DNA of 64,000 nt from Panacibacter microcysteis (GCF_015831355.1 NZ_JADWYR010000001.1:186001-250000), one strand, 5' to 3'. Counted from the first letter of the stretch, positions 32,858 to 42,259 are shown. Numbers and translations are program-made. Notes: a model not told the origin generated them from the sequence alone.

Positions 32858-33057
32858 GTCCCGCTTTAATGGCGGCTGTAGCGCTGCAGTTTATCTGACA
32901 CCGGCAGATTACTCACTATACTGTTGCGTTTTATAACGTGCGCAGCATTCATATTATACCTCGCATACTATCTTATAATAAAGCCCCACATAATTATGTA
33001 TGATTATGCAGTTTTAAATAATCTATTTTTATCGCCAACGTTAAATCCTTAAGACCC

Positions 33058-34866
33058 ATGAACCCTAATTTACCCGTTGTACGTAAATCATTGTACACTT
33101 TGTTATTGCTCCTTTTTGCTATTACGGTTCAGGCCCAACCCGGCACACCTGATATTACATTTGGCATCAACGGCACAGTACTTACCAAGGTTTATGAAAA
33201 AAGACCCTCAACCGCTTTGTCTATTGCTATGCAGGGGCCAGATAAAATAATAATAGGCGGCGCAATTGATTTTTCAGATCATCTGAGAAACGCTGTACTT
33301 ATCAGGTATAACCTTAATGGAACAGTAGATTCAACGTTTGGAAAAAACGGTATAGTATTACATACAAGTATATATTCTTCTACCAGCGATGACCGTTTCA
33401 GAAAAATAGAAGTTTTACAGAACGGAAAAATCTTAGCGCTGGAAGAAACGGATGATATGAATTTTGACTACCAGTTTAATGTTATACGTTATAATCCTGA
33501 AGGCACGATCGACAGCACTTTTGGCACCAATGGTATTTTTTCTTCCAGGATGAATATTGAAGCAACAGAGATTCATACAGCTGATAATGGAGACATCTTT
33601 GTAGGTGGCTATATTGAAAAAGGAAAAGACAGTGTTGGGTGTATGATTCAAAAGTTAAAACCAACCGGTTTACCTGATTCGGGTTTCGGTAAAAATGGTT
33701 TATTGCTGATTATTGAAAAAGAATACCTCAATCGTGCTTACAGTTTTGCAATACAAAAGGATGGTAAGTTTATTATAGCCGGTGATAGCAGGCCATTTTG
33801 GGGACTAACTCAATCCTTTATTATGCGGGTGAATACAGATGGATCTGTTGATAGTTCTTTCGGAATTAACGGTATAGTAAAGGAAGATTATATAACGCCA
33901 CATCAAATAAAAACAGATAATTATAATAATTACTATATAACAGGTAGCTATGATTATGGTTATCTAAACCAGCAAGTAATAGTTGCAAAATACAATGCCT
34001 CAGGTAAACCATTCACCAATTTTGGCACCGACGGCAAATTTTTGTTTAATACCAATAATTCTTCCTCGTATGGTACCAGTCTTTTTGTTCAAAAAGACAA
34101 CACGCTAATGATAGCAGGTGTAATCAGCCCTTATCAAAAAAGTGGATGCATACTAAAATTGCTTGCTGATGGAAGCTTTGATCAGTCTTTTGGCCAAAGT
34201 GGTATTGTAATAAATGACAGTGCAACCTTTTATGACGCTATATTACAACCAGACAACAAAATTACCACAGCAGGTGAAAAAATGTCGGAGACGCCTTTTT
34301 CAATAAAACAATTTGTTACATTAACCCGATACAACAATGATATTGTTTTACCAATTATACTGCTTTCATTCAAAGGTTTTAAAGAACTAGCTTCGGTAAC
34401 GCTTTCATGGCAGTTACAAACCAGCAGTTATACAACATGCTGGTTAGAGCATAGTAAAAATGGAACTGATTATTTAAGTCTTTATTCAGCGGAAAACAAA
34501 AATACCGGAGGGCAAATCTTAAGCTACACTTACAATGACCGGAATAACAGTACAGGCAAAAATTTTTATCGCCTGAAGTTGATTGATGAAAGTGGAAAAA
34601 CAACTTACTCTGAAGTGTTAGACTTTATGTTTAATGAGAATACGCTGCCCTTAATTTATCCTAACCCTGCGAACGGTTATATCAATGTAAGTGTCGCAAA
34701 GAAATCATCATTCACTATCAATGATCAACTGGGCAAACAGGTACTGAAAGGCTATCTTAATGGTTCAGATAAAGTAAACATACAATATCTCAAACCGGGT
34801 ATTTACTATTTACGAATTGCCGGTGACAAAAGTGTAACCACAACGAGATTTGTAAAATTGAATTAG
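33058..34866 (+). CDS. Secreted delta-60 repeat protein with type IX sorting domain
   Basis: The 602-residue protein has a signal peptide (about 1-26, ending ITVQAQ). At least seven delta-60 type repeats (30-435) each contain the (L/V)DSTFGxNGxV hallmark, as in GTPDITFGINGTV, GTVDSTFGKNGIV and GSVDSSFGINGIV; these fold as propeller blades. An FN3-like region and a C-terminal sorting domain (about 535-602; LIYPNPANGYINVSV, LKPGIYYLRI) follow. It is probably a surface or secreted binding protein; no catalytic residues are recognised. Confidence 0.87.
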   Translation: MNPNLPVVRKSLYTLLLLLFAITVQAQPGTPDITFGINGTVLTKVYEKRPSTALSIAMQGPDKIIIGGAIDFSDHLRNAVLIRYNLNGTVDSTFGKNGIVLHTSIYSSTSDDRFRKIEVLQNGKILALEETDDMNFDYQFNVIRYNPEGTIDSTFGTNGIFSSRMNIEATEIHTADNGDIFVGGYIEKGKDSVGCMIQKLKPTGLPDSGFGKNGLLLIIEKEYLNRAYSFAIQKDGKFIIAGDSRPFWGLTQSFIMRVNTDGSVDSSFGINGIVKEDYITPHQIKTDNYNNYYITGSYDYGYLNQQVIVAKYNASGKPFTNFGTDGKFLFNTNNSSSYGTSLFVQKDNTLMIAGVISPYQKSGCILKLLADGSFDQSFGQSGIVINDSATFYDAILQPDNKITTAGEKMSETPFSIKQFVTLTRYNNDIVLPIILLSFKGFKELASVTLSWQLQTSSYTTCWLEHSKNGTDYLSLYSAENKNTGGQILSYTYNDRNNSTGKNFYRLKLIDESGKTTYSEVLDFMFNENTLPLIYPNPANGYINVSVAKKSSFTINDQLGKQVLKGYLNGSDKVNIQYLKPGIYYLRIAGDKSVTTTRFVKLN

Positions 34867-35005
34867 TCGTGTAAAATCTTTCTAATAGCGGCAAACATTT
34901 TTATGATGCAATCGCATTCGCAGGCAGGCTGTTTTTAAACCTTTGCATTCAGAGCGATTAAGCGCGAACCGCTGTTTTGATTAAATCCTGACGAAGGAGC
35001 AATTC

Positions 35006-35033
35006 CGGTCAGGCGGCTAAAGCCGTCAGACCG
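35006..35033. repeat. GC-rich hairpin
   Basis: CGGTC-A-GGCGGC pairs with GCCGTC-A-GACCG over loop TAAA (one G-U). It looks like a REP-type palindrome. It lies after the delta-60 gene and could act in transcript 3' end protection. Confidence 0.45.
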
Positions 35034-35118
35034 CTAACCAAACACTTACACTTTAAACCGATATACAACCAGTTCAATAAAACACAGCCACTTCGCACAT
35101 GCTCAATAAAGTTATACA

Positions 35119-35145
35119 GTACAAGAGTGCGACGCAACCGGGCTC
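35119..35145 (+). repeat. Dispersed intergenic repeat, copy 14
   Basis: GTACAAGAGTGCGACGCAAC followed by CGGGCTC, without the usual GGCGATGCC element. Confidence 0.7.
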
Positions 35146-35175
35146 AATGCTTACTCAACAGTTGGGCTCATAATA

Positions 35176-35727
35176 CTAATTCAATGTGGGATCTATCGGG
35201 TAGTGAATGATCTGTTCGTACTCCCCGCCTATTTGTTTAATGGCATCCTGCCAAACGAGGTTTTCATCGTGGTGAAAAACGAGTTTCTTATTGCCTTTGG
35301 TGGTAAGCCAGCTTTTCTCTTTCACTTCTTCTTCAAGTTGTCCTTCACTCCATCCACTGTAACCTGCAAAAAACCGTATCTGGTTTTCCTTTATCCAGTT
35401 GCTTTGTATCAATACAGACACTTCTTCAAAATTGCCGCCCCAGAAAATGCCATCCGTTATTTCCACTCCACCGCTTATAACATCAGGACAACGATGCAGG
35501 AAATGGAGTGTTTCCATTTGTACGGGCCCGCCATAATGTACCGGAAAATTACAATCCGCCAGGTCCGGCACAAGTTCAGATACCACACGTTTCCATTTGC
35601 GGTTAAGCACAAAACCAAAGCTGCCTGCGGCTTCATGATCGCACAGGAAAATTACAGTACGCATAAAATTGGGATCTTTCAGGAAGGGATCAGCAATGAG
35701 TATGGTTCCGTTGATGAGGTCAGGCAT
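35176..35727 (-). CDS. YqgE/AlgH family protein
   Basis: The 183-residue protein matches the family in length and in its N-terminal signature: GTILIADPFLKDPNFMRTVIFLCDHEAAGSFGFVLNR. The FAGYSGWSEGQLEEEVKEKSWL segment further on is also conserved. It is soluble. Its function is unsettled; AlgH was linked to alginate regulation in Pseudomonas. Conserved across most Bacteroidota, it is probably housekeeping. It diverges from the histidine kinase gene, with about 125 bp between starts. Confidence 0.93.
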   Translation of the reverse strand: MPDLINGTILIADPFLKDPNFMRTVIFLCDHEAAGSFGFVLNRKWKRVVSELVPDLADCNFPVHYGGPVQMETLHFLHRCPDVISGGVEITDGIFWGGNFEEVSVLIQSNWIKENQIRFFAGYSGWSEGQLEEEVKEKSWLTTKGNKKLVFHHDENLVWQDAIKQIGGEYEQIIHYPIDPTLN

Positions 35728-35806
35728 AGTACAATTTAATGTTTTTATTGAGTATTGAAAATAACTATTTACACATATCGTACCGTTAAAAAGCTGGTAA
35801 ACATTC

Positions 35807-35847
35807 TTTGCAAACTTGCACTACTTTCGGCCGTATCTATATATTTG
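35807..35847 (+). promoter_or_regulatory. Possible Bacteroidota-type promoter of the orphan histidine kinase
   Basis: A -7 element TATATTTG (35840-35847) matches TAnnTTTG, with CTTG 21 bp upstream as a weak -33 match. The predicted start would leave almost no leader before the ATG at 35854. Confidence 0.3.
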
Positions 35848-35853
35848 TAAGGC

Positions 35854-37200
35854 ATGAAGAAAATTTTTCCCGTTATTGTTGTACTTATTGCATTATCTAT
35901 TGCAGGCCTCATTGTTATACAGGTGCAATGGGTTTCCAATCTTCTGGTAGTACAGGGAGAGCGTTTTCTTTACAAGGTAGACCGTGCCGGCGTATCTGTT
36001 TCTGAGCAGATAGGCAAACAAACACTGGCCGGCAGAATGATGCGCCTGCAACGCAAACGGGACCTGGCCTTTCCCAACGATCTTACATTTGGTATTACAC
36101 GAATGCCCACCATTGCAGAACGCTACACCCAGCAGGATATTGACTCTGCACTGCGGCATGCCTTTGACAGGGAAGAGCTGAAAAACTTCCGGTTCGAATT
36201 TGCCGTTACTTCCAATGCTTCTGACTTCAGGGCTGTGGAATTGCAATCGCCTGATTTCTTTAAAGAGCTTATGGATACGGTGCATAACCGGCGCGAAGAA
36301 ATTGCCATCGTACCCGAAAGTGGCACAGACCTGGAAGGACTCATGGCATATGAACACCTGATATTGATTATACCTGATTTTAAAACACAGGTGTGGCGCT
36401 CCATTACGTGGGTTATCATTGGTGCCGTATTGTTCAACATAATTATTATTGCAGCCTTTTACCTTGCGGTAAAAACGATCCTTAACCAACGCAAGCTAAA
36501 TGCCATCAAGAGCGATTTTATCAATAACATGACGCATGAGTTGAAAACGCCGCTGGCCACCATTTCACTTGCCACAGATGCATTGAAAAATGAAAAAGTA
36601 CTGGCAGACCGCTCAAAGCTTGAATACTTCAGCGGCATTATCAAAGATGAGAACAAACGCATGAGCAAACATGTGGAAACAATTTTACAGGCGGGGTTAA
36701 TGGACAGGCAGGATATACGTATGAATATAAAGTCTATTCATGTGCATGAACTTATTCAGACAGTGCTGGATAATTTTAGTTTGCAAATGCAGGAAAAAGG
36801 CGCCGCCACTACGTTACAGCTCAATGCAAAAGACGACAACATCAATGCAGATGAAGCACACTTTACCAATCTTATTTCCAATCTTATTGATAACGCTATT
36901 AAATACTCCAAAGAAAAAGATCCGCTGCAATTAAAGATTACCACGCATTCCACACCAAAGTTCCTGGTTATACAGTTTGAAGACAATGGTATTGGCATGA
37001 GCAAAGAAACCGTAAAACGCATCTTCGAAAAATTCTACCGTGCACATACCGGTAACATACACAATGTAAAAGGTTTTGGTCTCGGTATGAGTTATGTAAA
37101 AACGGTGGTAGACATGCACAAAGGCCGTGTGCGGGTAGATAGTACGCTTGGTAAGGGAAGTACCTTTACGCTCGAAATGCCGCTCGGTGATAATGCATAA
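35854..37200 (+). CDS. Membrane sensor histidine kinase (orphan)
   Basis: The 448-residue protein has an N-terminal membrane helix (3-27), a periplasmic sensor of about 150 residues without recognised fold, and a second helix (about 184-207). The HisKA domain has the phospho-accepting His in NNMTHELKTPLATISLA (near 229). The ATPase carries NLIDNAIKYSKEK, EDNGIGMS, KGFGLGMSYV and GKGSTFTLEMP. No HAMP domain is evident. No response regulator is adjacent, so the partner is encoded elsewhere. Confidence 0.93.
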   Translation: MKKIFPVIVVLIALSIAGLIVIQVQWVSNLLVVQGERFLYKVDRAGVSVSEQIGKQTLAGRMMRLQRKRDLAFPNDLTFGITRMPTIAERYTQQDIDSALRHAFDREELKNFRFEFAVTSNASDFRAVELQSPDFFKELMDTVHNRREEIAIVPESGTDLEGLMAYEHLILIIPDFKTQVWRSITWVIIGAVLFNIIIIAAFYLAVKTILNQRKLNAIKSDFINNMTHELKTPLATISLATDALKNEKVLADRSKLEYFSGIIKDENKRMSKHVETILQAGLMDRQDIRMNIKSIHVHELIQTVLDNFSLQMQEKGAATTLQLNAKDDNINADEAHFTNLISNLIDNAIKYSKEKDPLQLKITTHSTPKFLVIQFEDNGIGMSKETVKRIFEKFYRAHTGNIHNVKGFGLGMSYVKTVVDMHKGRVRVDSTLGKGSTFTLEMPLGDNA

Positions 37201-37240
37201 AAAAATTTTCGTGTACCAGGCAAAAGAATCATAATCAAGC

Positions 37241-37264
37241 ACCGGTTGCGTCGCACTCTTCAAC
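37241..37264 (-). repeat. Dispersed intergenic repeat, copy 15
   Basis: On the minus strand it reads TTGAAGAGTGCGACGCAACC. It lies between convergent stops and is inverted relative to copy 14. Confidence 0.7.
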
Positions 37265-37349
37265 TGTATATCGCTCATCAGCTGTTCGCACTCCATACCA
37301 GGCTACGCATTTACTACAACCTGCTGGTTTCTGTCAATTAGTTTTACAG

Positions 37350-38582
37350 TTAATACGCCGGCGGAAAAAGCAAACAACCATCACCATAGCTCAAAAACCT
37401 GAAATCGTGCTGCAATGCATAATCGTATACTTTCTTCCAGTCTTCACCAATAATTGCAGCAACAAGCAATAACAAGGTAGATTGTGGCTGGTGAAAATTT
37501 GTAATAAGCGCATGCGCAACCTTTAAACCATAGCCCGGTGCAATAATAACCTGTGTTTTGCTGACCAGTTTTGTTACCCCATGTTTATCCATCCACTGCA
37601 GCAGGCAATTTAAAGCTTCATTTGTTGTGGTATTCTGCCAGTCAAGTTCATATGCATCCCACTGGTAAACCTGCAGGTGCTCTATAGCAATGCCAGGATC
37701 CAGTTTTGCTTTTAAACCCAGCCAGTAAAGGCTTTCAATGGTTCTTAACGACGTAGTGCCTACCGCAACCACCGTGCTGTCAGCATGTGCCAGAATATTT
37801 TCTATCAACGACCTGTTTACTTCTATAAATTCTGTATGCATTTCATGCTCCTGCATACTTTCGGCTTTCACAGGTTTAAAAGTGCCTGCACCTACATGTA
37901 GTGTTACAAAATCTTTCTGAATGTTTTGCGTGGCCAGTTTTTCGAACAATCTTTCAGTAAAGTGTAAACCTGCGGTTGGCGCAGCAACAGAGCCATCATG
38001 CTTTGCATAAATGGTCTGGTATCTTTCCTTATCACTTTCTTCTGCGCTGCGGTTTAAATAAGGAGGCAACGGCATGGCGCCTGCAAGGTGCAGTACTTCT
38101 GCAAAAGATAAAGCGCTGTTATTCCAGCTAAATGCAATCAGAAAATAATCAGAGAATTTCTCCACCTTTTTCACCTGCAGCTTAAACTGCACATTACCTG
38201 CATGGATCGTTTTTGTAAGTGTTTCTTCTTTCCATTTTTTTGCACCGCCCACCAGGCATTTCCAGTATACATTTCCTTTTTGCAGCATAGCCGTGGTAAT
38301 GTCTGCATATTCATCAGCGGGCTCCAGGCAAAATATTTCGATGGTGCTGCCGGTTTGTTTTTGAAAAAGCAATCGTGCTTCTACCACTTTGGTGTTGTTA
38401 AAAACAAGCAGCGAGCCTGTTGGCAGAAATTTACCGAGGTGGTAATAATTATCCTGTTCAATACTACCGTTTTTATAAACAAGCAGTTTACTTAAATCCC
38501 TTTCCGGCAAAGGGTAGCGCGCAATACGCTCTTCCGGCAGGTTGTATAAGAAATCTCTTATCAGTAATCTTTTTGGATGCAC
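37350..38582 (-). CDS. queA: S-adenosylmethionine:tRNA ribosyltransferase-isomerase QueA
   Basis: The 410-residue protein shows QueA hallmarks: LIRDFLYNLPEERIARYPLPERDLSKLLVY (N-terminus), FNNTKVVEARL, GAMPLPPYLNR, YQTIYAKHDGSVAAPTAGLHFTE, LHVGAGTFKPV, HEMHTEFIEV and ITNFHQPQSTLLLLVAA. The enzyme moves the ribosyl part of SAM onto preQ1 in the wobble position of tRNAs with GUN anticodons (Asp, Asn, His, Tyr), making epoxyqueuosine. It is longer than the 350-residue norm. The His-type GTG tRNA-like gene of this window would be a formal substrate (inference). It is monocistronic. Confidence 0.96.
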   Translation of the reverse strand: MHPKRLLIRDFLYNLPEERIARYPLPERDLSKLLVYKNGSIEQDNYYHLGKFLPTGSLLVFNNTKVVEARLLFQKQTGSTIEIFCLEPADEYADITTAMLQKGNVYWKCLVGGAKKWKEETLTKTIHAGNVQFKLQVKKVEKFSDYFLIAFSWNNSALSFAEVLHLAGAMPLPPYLNRSAEESDKERYQTIYAKHDGSVAAPTAGLHFTERLFEKLATQNIQKDFVTLHVGAGTFKPVKAESMQEHEMHTEFIEVNRSLIENILAHADSTVVAVGTTSLRTIESLYWLGLKAKLDPGIAIEHLQVYQWDAYELDWQNTTTNEALNCLLQWMDKHGVTKLVSKTQVIIAPGYGLKVAHALITNFHQPQSTLLLLVAAIIGEDWKKVYDYALQHDFRFLSYGDGCLLFPPAY

Positions 38583-38610
38583 TGTTTTGAATTTACAAAA
38601 TGCATGAAAT

Positions 38611-38643
38611 ATAAAACCTGTTAGAAGCTGGTCTAACAGGTTT
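38611..38643 (-). terminator. Terminator of the ddl-PASTA-rhodanese unit
   Basis: A 12-bp perfect stem (AAACCTGTTAGA with TCTAACAGGTTT, loop of six) is followed on the minus strand by TTATATTT. It lies about 150 bp beyond the rhodanese stop, with repeat copy 16 between. Confidence 0.65.
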
Positions 38644-38742
38644 GTATGAATTTGCTGATGATGTGTTTACTACAGCTTTGCTTAAAGGCTTGCTCTTTTA
38701 CTAACGCTGTTGCACCCGCAGCTGCTGAATATTGTTATAACC

Positions 38743-38790
38743 GTACAAGTGAGTGACACAACAGGCGATGCCACATGCACTGCGGCCGGC
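38743..38790 (+). repeat. Dispersed intergenic repeat, copy 16
   Basis: GTACAAGTGAGTGACACAAC, then AGGCGATGCCACATGCACTG. Its tail reaches the 3' end of the rhodanese gene. Confidence 0.78.
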
Positions 38791-38794
38791 TACA

Positions 38795-39103
38795 TTATTT
38801 TCCAAACTTCTCCTGCCACGCAAGCATGCCGCCGGTAAGGTTTACAGCATTTTTAAACCCTGCCTGCTCCAGGAATGTGCTTGCAATACCGCTGCGGTTA
38901 CCGCTACGGCAATACACGATCACTTCTTTGTCTTTCCAGTCTTCTATATCATCGAACTGCATGGATTGAATTTTACCAATCGGAATATGTCTACCGCCGA
39001 TGTTAAAGTCTGCTCTTTCATGGTCTTCGCGCACATCGAGCAGGTTTACTTCTTCGCCGTTATCTATCCGTGCTTTTAAAGCGTCTACAGTAGTGGTTTG
39101 CAT
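38795..39103 (-). CDS. Single-domain rhodanese-like protein
   Basis: The 102-residue protein is a rhodanese domain with VNLLDVREDHERADFNIGGRHIPIG and the active-site loop VIVYCRSGNRSG (Cys near residue 70). Such proteins carry persulfide sulfur on the Cys for transfer to tRNA modification, cofactors or cyanide. No signal peptide is present. It is third in a minus-strand series after ddl and the PASTA gene, 26 bp from the latter, so probably cotranscribed. Confidence 0.92.
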   Translation of the reverse strand: MQTTTVDALKARIDNGEEVNLLDVREDHERADFNIGGRHIPIGKIQSMQFDDIEDWKDKEVIVYCRSGNRSGIASTFLEQAGFKNAVNLTGGMLAWQEKFGK

Positions 39104-39129
39104 ATAAGAATATGTTTTGTGTGTATTAA

Positions 39130-39933
39130 TTATTCGGCTGGTGGTGCCACAAGTTTTTCTTTACTGATCCATACATCCATGATCTGTCCCGGCCTGATTT
39201 TGTTGATCATGGTAGTACCATCTGGATTGGTGGTAAGTTGTATCGGTTTCTGGTTTACAATGTATGCATTATCAGTATCGGTAACAGCATCCAGCGGGAT
39301 CATAGCGCCGAGTATGATATTGTTACTGCCCAGAACAGATTTGGCTTCCGCTACGGTAAGCCCCACGAGGTTGGGAACATCAAGTTCTATATCGCTTACA
39401 CCATTACCTATTACGAGGTCTACCTTGCTTCCCATATTGATCTTGGTACCCGGCTGTATTGATTTGCCGTTGTACAACTGGTCTTTGATGGCATTGCGTG
39501 CTATGTCGTACACATACGATGTATCACCAATTTTAAGACCCAGGCTCTGCAGGTACAGTTCTGCGCTTTTTATTGAAAAGCCTCGCAGGTCTGGCATATC
39601 GATTTGTGGAGGTACAGCACGGTTGATGGTTAAATAAACCGTTCTGCCTTCTTTTACAACTGCATCTACATCGGGCGACTGGCGCAATACCTGCAATGGT
39701 CTTGCGGTGTCTGCATATACAGAATCCTGTATGCCTGCATCGAAACCTGCTGCTGCAAGAATTTTCTCTGCTTCTTCGTAAGACTTGCCTGTAACGGAAG
39801 GCACTTTTTGTGTTTCGTTGTGGTTGGTAAAGGAACCCAGCAAACTAAAAAACAAAAAGACGAGTATACCAACCAGCAATATTATTACCAGCAGGTTTAT
39901 GAAGAAAGACTTATGCGTAATGAATTTAAACAC
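39130..39933 (-). CDS. Membrane-anchored PASTA-domain protein
   Basis: The 267-residue protein has one N-terminal membrane helix (about 9-32) and three extracytoplasmic PASTA domains (about 40-108, 110-180, 185-255). Each opens with a VPxxxGxSxxEAxxxL-like pattern: VPSVTGKSYEEAEKIL, MPDLRGFSIKSAELYL and VPNLVGLTVAEAKSVL. PASTA domains bind peptidoglycan or muropeptides. No kinase domain is attached. Its place directly after D-alanine-D-alanine ligase suggests a role in cell-wall synthesis. Confidence 0.92.
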   Translation of the reverse strand: MFKFITHKSFFINLLVIILLVGILVFLFFSLLGSFTNHNETQKVPSVTGKSYEEAEKILAAAGFDAGIQDSVYADTARPLQVLRQSPDVDAVVKEGRTVYLTINRAVPPQIDMPDLRGFSIKSAELYLQSLGLKIGDTSYVYDIARNAIKDQLYNGKSIQPGTKINMGSKVDLVIGNGVSDIELDVPNLVGLTVAEAKSVLGSNNIILGAMIPLDAVTDTDNAYIVNQKPIQLTTNPDGTTMINKIRPGQIMDVWISKEKLVAPPAE

Positions 39934-40023
39934 GTAGTGTATTTTGGCGTTTGCTATTATTGGTACTAAAAATAATTTGCCCGGGTTTAATCAAATCTCT
40001 GCATTTGGTGTGGCAATTCCAAA

Positions 40024-41022
40024 TCAGGCAAAGGCCTCTTCAATCACTGCTGTATAGAACTCCTGCAATGTCCAGCCCATTGCTTTTACCTGTTGGGGTA
40101 CAAGGCTTGCCTCGCTCTGGCCGGGTACCGTGTTAATCTCGAGCATAAACGGCTCTCCTGCTTTTTCATTGTAGATAAAATCAATTCTAACAATGCCTTT
40201 GCAGTTGAATACCTCATAAATCTTTTTTGCTGCTGTCCGCACTTTTTCCGCCACCGTTTCATCTACCTGCGCAGGCGTTATTTCGTCACTTTTACCAAGA
40301 TACTTTGCTTCAAAATCGAAGAACTCTTTTTTTGAGATGATCTCGGTCATTGGCAAGGTAATGACTTCATTATTTTTTCTGAATACACCGATGGTTAGTT
40401 CACGCCCTTCTATAAATTCTTCTACAAGTACCTGGTCGTCTTCTTTAAATGCTTTTTCTATTGCCGCACCCAACTCTTCCGACGGACTGTTTACTTTGCT
40501 CATACCAATGCTGGAGCCGCCGTTATTGGGTTTTACAAACACCGGGAACTGCAGCGTATTGATAATATCTTCAGGATTGGTAAACCGGTTTTTGATTAAC
40601 AGTACAGAACGTGCAACCCTTATTCCGCTAAAGGCAGCCACAGCAACGGTATATCTCTTATTGAATGTAAGGGCGCTGGTTGCAGCATCGCAACTGGTAT
40701 AAGGAATTTTCAGCATATCAAAATAGCCCTGTAATTTTCCGTCTTCTCCCGGGTTACCATGAATGCACATCAATACGGCATCAAAAGTTATATACGCACC
40801 ATTTACGGTAACGGAGAAGTCATTCCTGTTTACCGCAGTACAGCTGTTGCCATCATCATATAACCAGCCTTCATTACATATATCTATTTTATAGAGATCA
40901 TATTTTTCCCTGTCTACATTTTGCTCTACAGTTACTGCGCTTTTATAGCTGATCTGCGCTTCGCCGCTATAGCCGCCCGTAACCAATGCAATTCGTTTTT
41001 TCATCCTTTTCTGTTGATTCAC
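40024..41022 (-). CDS. ddl: D-alanine--D-alanine ligase
   Basis: The 332-residue ATP-grasp enzyme joins two D-alanines for peptidoglycan. It shows RIALVTGGYSGEAQISYKSA (N-lobe glycine-rich loop), LMCIHGNPGEDGKLQGYFDMLKIPYTSC, FVKPNNGGSSIGMSKVN, VLVEEFIEGRELTIGVF, and the metal/active-site region CKGIVRIDFIYNEKAGEPFMLEINTVPG. It is first in an operon with the PASTA and rhodanese genes. Its start is taken at MNQQKRMKK; an internal ATG six codons later is an alternative. Confidence 0.96.
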   Translation of the reverse strand: MNQQKRMKKRIALVTGGYSGEAQISYKSAVTVEQNVDREKYDLYKIDICNEGWLYDDGNSCTAVNRNDFSVTVNGAYITFDAVLMCIHGNPGEDGKLQGYFDMLKIPYTSCDAATSALTFNKRYTVAVAAFSGIRVARSVLLIKNRFTNPEDIINTLQFPVFVKPNNGGSSIGMSKVNSPSEELGAAIEKAFKEDDQVLVEEFIEGRELTIGVFRKNNEVITLPMTEIISKKEFFDFEAKYLGKSDEITPAQVDETVAEKVRTAAKKIYEVFNCKGIVRIDFIYNEKAGEPFMLEINTVPGQSEASLVPQQVKAMGWTLQEFYTAVIEEAFA

Positions 41023-41332
41023 GCAAAGAAATAGAAATTTTTGAACTGCACCTGATTAATTGAAATTATTCAGTAAACATTGGCAATTTGCCGGCGTGCT
41101 TTTGGCGCACGAAAACTTTCTAATTATGCTGGCTGCTGTTATATGACGTACTAATTCTACACATTTCCACATCCTTAACGGCAAGCAGTACCGTAATACT
41201 ATTTACCGGTATAGCCGGTACCAAAACCATTGACCAGCAATGATTTCGGCAATTTACCGGTCAAATGTTTCTACCCTCATTTTATACATGGCACAGCATT
41301 TGAAAAATGGTGGTGAAATTAAATATGTGACT
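41023..41332. other. Divergent intergenic stretch
   Basis: It holds several small hairpins around 41085-41115 (arms GGCAA/TTGCC and CGTGC/GCACG) without T-runs. The in-frame extension of the next gene begins here but is not credible as coding. Confidence 0.4.
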
Positions 41333-41938
41333 ATGAAAAAAATGATTCTGGGAGCGGCGATTATTACTTTCGCAGCAATTGCACATACAGCCGGTGCGCA
41401 AACTGCCAACCACAAACAATGGATGCATACAATGCCAAAATTTGGTATTAAAGGTGGGGTAAGCTTAACAGGTCTTTCCAACCTTAACGGCGATTACAGG
41501 ACCACGGGACATGGTGGTATTTTTGTACACCACACACTGAATAAAAACTGGTGTTTTCAGCCGGAGATCCTGTACGCAGCGCAGGGGCAGCAGTTTATAA
41601 ACCAGGAGGGTGATAAGCGTGTGCTTACTGCAGATTATATACAGGCGCCTTTCATGATGCAATATTTTCCTGCAAAAAAATTCTACGTGGAGTTTGGGCC
41701 ACAGGTAAGTTTCCTGCTCAATTCTAAAGTTAAAAACGAAGGCGGCGGCGATAAAACAGATGTTACCGATAATTACCGTAAGGTAGATCTTGGCGTTAAT
41801 GCCGGGCTGGGTGTAAACTTTACAGAGCATGTAGGCATTTATGCCCGTTACAACCAGGGTTTGCTGGATATTTCAAAAACCACCAGCACGTACCGTGTAA
41901 ACAATGGCGTGCAGCTTGGTGCCGCAATAAAGTTTTAA
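41333..41938 (+). CDS. Outer-membrane beta-barrel protein (porin family)
   Basis: The 201-residue protein starts at MKKMILGAAIITFAAIAHTA (signal peptide; likely cleavage after AGA). The mature part has the alternating strands of an eight-stranded OMP_b-brl barrel: FGIKGGVSLTGLSNL, FQPEILYAAQGQQF, FYVEFGPQVSFLLN, DLGVNAGLGVNF and VGIYARYNQGLLDI, ending VQLGAAIKF with the aromatic C-terminal residue of outer-membrane proteins. The upstream frame from 41240 is not used, as it would bury the signal peptide. It is monocistronic with a strong terminator. Confidence 0.9.
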   Translation: MKKMILGAAIITFAAIAHTAGAQTANHKQWMHTMPKFGIKGGVSLTGLSNLNGDYRTTGHGGIFVHHTLNKNWCFQPEILYAAQGQQFINQEGDKRVLTADYIQAPFMMQYFPAKKFYVEFGPQVSFLLNSKVKNEGGGDKTDVTDNYRKVDLGVNAGLGVNFTEHVGIYARYNQGLLDISKTTSTYRVNNGVQLGAAIKF

Positions 41939-41955
41939 TAATTTACTGATCTTAA

Positions 41956-41987
41956 AAAGCGGTTGCCGTTTAAGGCAACCGCTTTTT
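41956..41987 (+). terminator. Terminator of the outer-membrane protein gene
   Basis: A 12-bp perfect stem AAAGCGGTTGCC/GGCAACCGCTTT with a 6-nt loop continues into T7. Confidence 0.92.
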
Positions 41988-42083
41988 TTATTGTACCCTC
42001 TTTATTCAAGTATTATAGCCAGGTTTTCTGCTATCGCTCCAAGGTTAATGTGCTCTTCGCGTTGCCCCATTGTTGTTGCTGCA

Positions 42084-42118
42084 GTTGAAGAGTGCGACGC
42101 AACAACAGCTTCATGCAT
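42084..42118 (+). repeat. Dispersed intergenic repeat, copy 17
   Basis: GTTGAAGAGTGCGACGCAAC, then AACAGCTTCATGCATGG. It is diverged at the outer end, and its frame gives a false N-terminal extension of the next gene. Confidence 0.7.
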
Positions 42119-42259
42119 GGTTCAAAAGCCGGGTTAATAAAAATTCCCTGCACTGGTAACGAGTTTAGTCCTTTTGTCGCAAAATTTTCTCCGATTGTCT
42201 CATTTGCCCTATTCGGTCGCTTTTACGCAATATATCTTTGCGCTATCAAAATTATACTT

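Larger units (their letters stand above)
32753..33057. other. Intergenic stretch
   Basis: It contains a terminator (32775-32804) and repeat copy 13 (32824-32857), then an AT-rich presumed promoter for the next gene. Confidence 0.6.
34867..35175. other. Intergenic stretch between convergent genes
   Basis: It contains a long hairpin at 35006-35033 (about 12 pairs with one A-A mismatch, loop TAAA, no T-run) and repeat copy 14 at 35119-35138. No gene is visible. Confidence 0.55.
41939..42259. other. Intergenic stretch
   Basis: It contains the terminator at 41956-41987 and repeat copy 17 at 42084-42118. The remaining 140 bp before the TonB-dependent receptor start is leader or promoter. Confidence 0.6.

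Noticed and set aside
42092-42259. N-terminal extension of the TonB-dependent receptor
   Set aside because: It would place 56 residues before a clear signal peptide and begins in repeat copy 17.
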